Assembly: GCF_011386835.1 (NCBI RefSeq)
Contig: NC_088797.1
Span: forward strand, 91,832,264-91,896,263
Reading direction: 5' to 3'
DNA length: 64,000 nt
Origin: Chrysemys picta bellii
Taxonomy: Eukaryota > Chordata > Testudines > Emydidae
A program made the translations under genes and the position numbers. Below the pieces are notes generated by a model. That model searched no databases, was not told the origin of the DNA, and was given only the letters and a program-made list of their open reading frames with translations. Positions 59,098 through 64,000 of this stretch are shown piece by piece. Position 1 is the stretch's first letter. Each line of letters opens with the position of its first letter.

Positions 59098-59792
59098 GGT
59101 TTCAGAGTGGTAGCCATGTTAGTCTATATCAGCAAAAACAATGAGGAGTCCTTGTGGCACCTTAGAGACTAACAAATTTATTTGAGCATAAGCTTTCATG
59201 GGCTAGAACCCATTTCATCAGATGCATGGAGTGGAAAATACAGGAGCAGGTATAAATACGTGAAAGAGTTGCCTTACCAAGTGTGAGGTCAGTCTAATAA
59301 AACAGTTCACTTAACAGTAGGATACCAAGGGAGAAAATATCAGTTTTGTAGTGGTAATGAGAGTGGCCCATTTCAAACAGTTGACAAGAAGGTGTGAGTA
59401 ACAGTAGAGGGAAATTAGTATGGGAAAAAATTAGGTTTGGTTTTGTAATTATCCAACCACTCCCAGTCTTTATTCAGGCCTAATTTGATGGTGTCCAGTT
59501 TGCAAATTAATTCCAGTTCTGCAGTTTCACGTTGGAGTCTGTTTTTGAAGTTTTTTGGTTGAAGAATTGCCACTTTTAGGTCAGTTATTGAGTGACCGGG
59601 GAGATTGAAGTGTTCTCCTACTGGTTTTTGAATGTTATAATTCCTGATGTCAGATTTGTGTCCATTTATTCTTTTGCATAGAGACTGTCCGGTTTGGCCA
59701 ATGTACATGGCAGAGGGGCATTGCTGGCACATGATGGCATATATCACATTGGTAGATGTGCAGGTGAATGACCTCACACCATCAGGGGTGAA
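59098..59792 (-). mobile_element. 5'-truncated Penelope-like element
   Basis: A 695-bp insertion flanked by an exact 12-bp target duplication, aatgtaaatata (59086-59097, 59793-59804). On the minus strand it holds the GIY-YIG endonuclease coding end followed by a 3' UTR ending in the inverse of ggtttcagagtggtagccat. The UTR carries 'ccttgtggcaccttagagac' and 'gagcataagctttcatgggc', shared with the copies at 28349 and 47801. The reverse transcriptase part is missing through 5' truncation. Confidence 0.92.
59415..59777 (-). CDS. Penelope GIY-YIG endonuclease domain (partial, open)
   Basis: A 120-codon open frame ending at a stop at 59415. It has the GIY-like strand (VIYAIMC, residues 11-17), the YIGQTG strand (25-30), the catalytic arginine and following histidine (CKRINGH, R36 and H40), PVGEHFNLPGH (52-62) and the metal-binding glutamate region (LQRETAELEL, E84), followed by LGLNKDW. 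This domain nicks the target for reverse transcription in Penelope-like elements. The frame starts at the truncation point, so its first methionine is not a real start. All motifs are readable without a stop, suggesting a fairly recent copy, but without reverse transcriptase it is not autonomous. Confidence 0.9.
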   Translation of the reverse strand: MRSFTCTSTNVIYAIMCQQCPSAMYIGQTGQSLCKRINGHKSDIRNYNIQKPVGEHFNLPGHSITDLKVAILQPKNFKNRLQRETAELELICKLDTIKLGLNKDWEWLDNYKTKPNFFPY

Positions 59793-62727
59793 AATGTAAA
59801 TATAGTTTTCTTAAGATTATTATAGCAAAATCCTGCCATGTAGAGCATAAGCAGTTTTTACAGATTTTTTCAGTCAAATAAGGCCCTGGACTTTTTGCTC
59901 ATAGCTTATTACTTACCAACTCATTTGTATTTTAGGATGATAGTCTGTGTCTTAGAGTTTGTCTAAATTAATAAACTTGTTTGACATCAAAGCTAGGAAT
60001 ATTCACTTTCCTATGGCAAACAATACACTCATCAATTCCCAGTTTCCAATTAAATGGCAGGGTACAAATAAAGTAAGTGACATTTTCTTTATATTTATCT
60101 TCTATTCTTTAACATTTATGAGAGCCTTGAATACTTAGAGCAAAATATATTTGTGTAGTCTATTTAAATATTGTGTTTATTGCTTAGAGATGAATTATGG
60201 ATATAAGAACTATTTCACTTGGCATAAGAAAGCTATAAATTGCAGATGTTCATCTTTTATTAGACTTACATTTATTATATGTGTGAAGAACCCATTGATT
60301 GCTTCAGCAACAAATAGGATGTGCCCAATCCTTTTGAGAGGCTGCACTGTTGCTGGCTTTTCATGTTACACATTGCAATGATAACTTTAACTCTGACCTA
60401 TAAAACATTTTTTTTTAAATCAGTGTTGCTACTAACATGGACATTATGAAAAGTTGAAAAATTTACATGCAGATATCATAGTATGGGATCTGCATTACTC
60501 ACATCCAGCCCTGCATGCCTCCTAACGTAGTCACTACACCTCTATAGAAAATGCATCAGGACATACATAGAAATAATAGTAAGTTGTATTTTCTTCCCCC
60601 CTCTCTCTAATCCTGATTTAGTACAGTGCTTAAGCAGGTATGTAAATCCATCCATATTTAGGAAATCACTTAAAGCATATGCTCATGTCCCATTGACTTA
60701 AATAGTAATTAAGCACACGCTTTATGTTAAGCACAGGCTTAAGTGCTTTTTTTTTAAATTGGAGTCTCTACTTCCATAGAGTCTCCTGCTTTAGTGGTGA
60801 ACGGTGCTATTTTTTGCATTTTGTTTTTTTTTAATACCCCATGCACAAGATAGTGGCTTGTACTCTTTGCCTATCAAATGATGAAATGTAACTTTTTTGG
60901 ATTATGAACGGAGAGGAATGGACAAAATGTTGCAGGTTCTGATGATATTTCTGAGTCTTCAATTGATGTGCTTCAAACTTTGTGTGAAACTTTTCATTCA
61001 TTCTGAGTATTAACTCTAAATGTTGGGAAGCACATAGATTAGGCTTGATTTTGATCAGTTATTGGGAGGTTCAAATTAGGCGTTCAAATTAAACTCTAAT
61101 TGCAATCTTACATATCCAGCTCACCTTACACTGGGAAAAGCTGAGAATCAAGTGGACAGGTCAAACAGTAATGTTGTAGGATGCTGAGCTGGGGAGGTTT
61201 CAGAAGTGTGTGGAGGCAGCTGAAGTATGAATAAGAGTGAGAATCTGACTCTGTTCCTGATTCATGAGGCTCTGAGATGTATGATTCAGCATTTTTTTTT
61301 TTTACTAACAAGACAAGAAATCCTGCTGTAAAAGAGTAAACAGGCTCCTAATTGAATACACTGAACTCATGTATTTCTTTCAGTATTGATTTTGTTCCTT
61401 TAGCTTTATAAGGCAAGAATAACTCTCACAGTTCTCATATTCACAAGAATTTTCTCTGATGAAGGTGGAAGAATAGACGAGTGTTTAAAGAATCTCCATC
61501 TCCATGTTTGTGTGGTAGAAGCTTCTTTGTTAGAAGAATGTCCTCATTTTGCAAAAAGTGAATCATGGCTTACATGACTTTCAGAGCAATCACAGCATTG
61601 GTACCTGCAGTAGGAAATCGGTGGTGTGAAATATGATGGAGCTGTCTGACCGTACATGAAAGTGAGCTGCATGCAACTGGCTGTAGAGAGGAAGGTCTCC
61701 CTCACAGTGTATGCATTTACCCTCTTCCCACCCCACCAAAAAAGTGTACCCTAAACTCGGGGTAAACAATCCTAATTCTATTAACTGTTGTGCCAGGTAA
61801 TTTCTCTTGTGGCTGTTGAAAGGCCATATGACCCACAGTTTACTTGCTGGCTCTATTTTCTGCTCATTGATAGGCGAAAAAGAGGCCCCGTAATTCACCC
61901 CAGTTGCTTACTGAAGGATATTTTAGGATATACTTGTCACCCTTTTGCTGTGGGTGCTAGTCATGACACTGTTGCTCTGGAGCCCCTTATTGGAATATAC
62001 ACACACACACATTTTATTAAACAATCTTTTGAGTGTGGCAATTACCAAGGTGAACTAATGGCAGAATCACCAATAGATGTTACATGCATCCCAAAGGAGA
62101 CCAATGTAGTTAACTGAGTTAAAGACCATCTATAGGGTTTGCATCATGTACTCATGACAGTGAAAAATAGCACCTATTTAATACTGTATGTCCATTATTA
62201 GCATTGCAAAAATGATAATGCAATCGGATGAAGTTGATAGAGGTTTGTGAGTCTAGAGGAGAAAAAGAGAGAATTCCAAAGTGTTCTTTTGTTGTGAATC
62301 ACAAATGCTAGAGAAGTTGACAGCAAAAAAAGGGGTATTGGGGGACAGACAAATACCTCTTGGATATGTATTTTTTTTATAATATCTCTATACTATATGC
62401 ACAGCTCAGTGAATTAATTTACTTCTAATGGTTCACTAAGTTGTGACTACTGTAGAAATTATGGTAGCTCTATTTAAAAATGTTGGTACTGGGTCAAGAG
62501 CATATTTGAGTACCATGGAAGTTTTAAATAAGACAAACAAACAAAAGTTGATGTGCTTTCATGTAAATTTTGGATTAAATTTGATTACCTAATTAGGTCC
62601 TCAAAATCAATACAATTTTCAGGCTATTTTAAAAGATCATGTATTCTCCTCCCAGACCAAGATGAATGTTGAAACAGGATAGTGCTTCTATGACAGGATG
62701 ATTTATTGTGACATTGAAGCAAATACA

Positions 62728-63245
62728 GGAACATAGGAATTGACAGACTGGATCAGAGTCAAGATACATGTAGTTCAGTATCCTGTCTCCAACAGTGGCC
62801 AGCACCAGATGCTTCAGAGAGAAGTGCAACTATCCGACAGTAGACAGTTGAGGAGTCATTTACAACCCATATTAGGTCTCATTCTCATCTCTAATAGAGA
62901 TTGATTTAAGCCCTGAAGTATGAGGCTTAATAACCCTTCCACAACATTTTTATTATCTGTATATTCTATATGTCCATATAAATGTCCAAATTGTTTTAGA
63001 ATCTTAAGTTCTTGGCCTCAATGACCTTTGATCATTTTAGAATTTCCCTCCTTTTAATTTCATTGACTGCCCCCTTGTTCTTGTGTTTTGAAACTGGGAG
63101 GACAGATGCTTCCAATCTACCTTCCCGATAGCATTCAATATTATATGTACTTTTGTCTTGTCCCATCTTATTCATCTTCTTTCTAAGGTAAACATTCCTA
63201 ATCTTTTCCATCTCTCCTGCAATAATATGTATAGCAAGGCACACT
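62728..63245 (-). mobile_element. L3/CR1-like LINE 3' relic, antisense
   Basis: The plus strand shows the inverted 3' end: 'ggaacataggaattgacaga', 'ctggatcagagtcaagatac', 'gtatcctgtctccaacagtg', 'gccagcaccagatgcttcag'. Further right, 'gcccccttgttcttgtgttt' and 'cattcctaatcttttccatc' are the inverse of the end of the second reading frame; the minus-strand frame 63244-63032 contains 'MGQDKSTYNIECYREGRLEA'. It is related to the element at 45580-47395 but inverted, and very diverged. Confidence 0.7.
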
Positions 63246-64000
63246 CAAGGTGAAAATAAAAGCAATGATGAAAAGTTAAGATCTAGGTTCTAAAATGAGC
63301 CCCGTCTGATCTTATAATGATCCAGTAGCCCTTGCGTCTCTGCCAGTTATCTCTAAGGTAAAGAGCCCAGGTTCCCAGTAAACCTCTTCACATATCTCGG
63401 AGCTGGCAGTAAACTCGTTTCTTTCCCCCATATTACCATACAGATTGAGGGAAGGTCTGCTTTACTCTTTTGTATTTTGTTGGGCATCTTATCCCTTTCT
63501 CACTCAAGTTTCTCTTTTTTCTTGCTTTTCACTGATAATTGCCCATTTCCCTCCCTCTCTGGTATGTCTCCTCCCAAGCCTCCCCCTGAGGCTAATCCCT
63601 GCGCTGTAAGAATTCCTGAGATTTATTACAAGTTCCCCTCACATCAAAATTGAACTTAGGTTAAAGAATGACACAAAATTCCACCCCTCCCTTGAGTGGC
63701 TGAAAGCTGAAGGAAAGTGTTTTGTTTCCTCGTATGCGCCTTTCTAGAATTATACCAGCATTCAGACTGATAGACTGTATTTGTGGTAAGGCCATAATGA
63801 CCATTTTGGCAAAAAACAATTGTGCAGGGGCAATACAAGATGTCTTAGAGACTAGGATTTTATTTTTTTATTAGAAAGAGCATTAGGCGGTCATAGGTCA
63901 CATTTTAGATCTGAATTTTGAGATGGGATTGAGTATGGTAAGCGAAGCTCTCTTTATTGGTTTAATGTTTAATAGTACTGTTACAGACCATCATTACACA

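Larger units (their letters stand above)
48591..64000 (+). other. PCDH15: PCDH15 intron downstream of exon D (partial)
   Basis: Begins with donor gtgagt. Apart from the listed repeats, 48600-49640, 50030-50670, 51810-54700, 55060-59085, 59805-62725 and 63250-64000 are AT-rich and show nothing I can name. Small (CA)n and poly-T tracts occur (61999-62010, 61291-61302). No further PCDH15 exon was seen, so this intron exceeds 15 kb. Confidence 0.8.

Noticed and set aside
61788..62117. 109-codon plus-strand frame as a possible exon
   Set aside because: No cadherin or other domain, no good acceptor/donor pair in phase with PCDH15 exon D, and it includes a (CA)n tract.

Overview
The window is vertebrate nuclear DNA: AT-rich, intron-dominated, and full of interspersed repeats. 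I identify it as the middle of the protocadherin-15 gene (PCDH15), plus strand, in a turtle, most likely a cryptodire. Four short exons with good splice sites and compatible phases encode one continuous cadherin ectodomain segment (the end of one EC repeat, an unusual linker, and the next repeat). The reptile and turtle signals are a tRNA-derived SINE with a CR1-like tail, a CR1 LINE 3' end, L3/CR1-like LINE relics, old MIR fragments, Penelope tails and Harbinger MITEs with TGTCTACAC ends.

Layout. 1-18008 is intron with two MIR relics, an LTR-like repeat, a hAT-Charlie-type MITE (8502-8907), a 2.6 kb pogo/Tigger-like DNA transposon with a nearly readable transposase (9212-11808), a MITE (11851-12150) and a 41-bp Penelope tail. 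Exon A is 18009-18202. 18203-31206 is intron with a hAT MITE, a pair of 108-bp inverted repeats, the tRNA SINE, a GC-rich hAT MITE, a broken Ty3/gypsy element (24690-28060, minus) containing a 600-bp solo LTR, and a Penelope fragment between two copies of a long direct repeat. Exon B is 31207-31339. 31340-39136 is intron with a (GT)n tract, a MITE, an 818-bp foldback hAT element and a CR1 3' end. Exon C is 39137-39216. 39217-48496 is intron with a two-gene PIF/Harbinger element (about 39930-43957) carrying a nested mariner-like MITE, an old L3/CR1 LINE and a hairpin-forming Penelope copy. Exon D is 48497-48590. 48591-64000 is intron with an LTR-like repeat, a GC-rich repeat, a Penelope copy with an intact GIY-YIG reading frame and another L3/CR1 relic.

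Only PCDH15 is a host gene here. It encodes the lower tip-link cadherin of hair-cell stereocilia, with roles in retina. All other coding capacity belongs to mobile elements, mostly decayed. I found no RNA genes, no CpG-island promoter of a host gene and no CRISPR or operon structure. The most interesting material is how elements moved and rearranged: a Penelope insertion inside a duplication of about 280 bp, a perfect 71-bp Penelope hairpin, a 38-bp sequence shared between a MITE and a site 5.3 kb away, nested hairpins in the pogo-like element, and an unexplained 90-residue frame inside the Harbinger element. Names rest on recognition by eye, without database searches.
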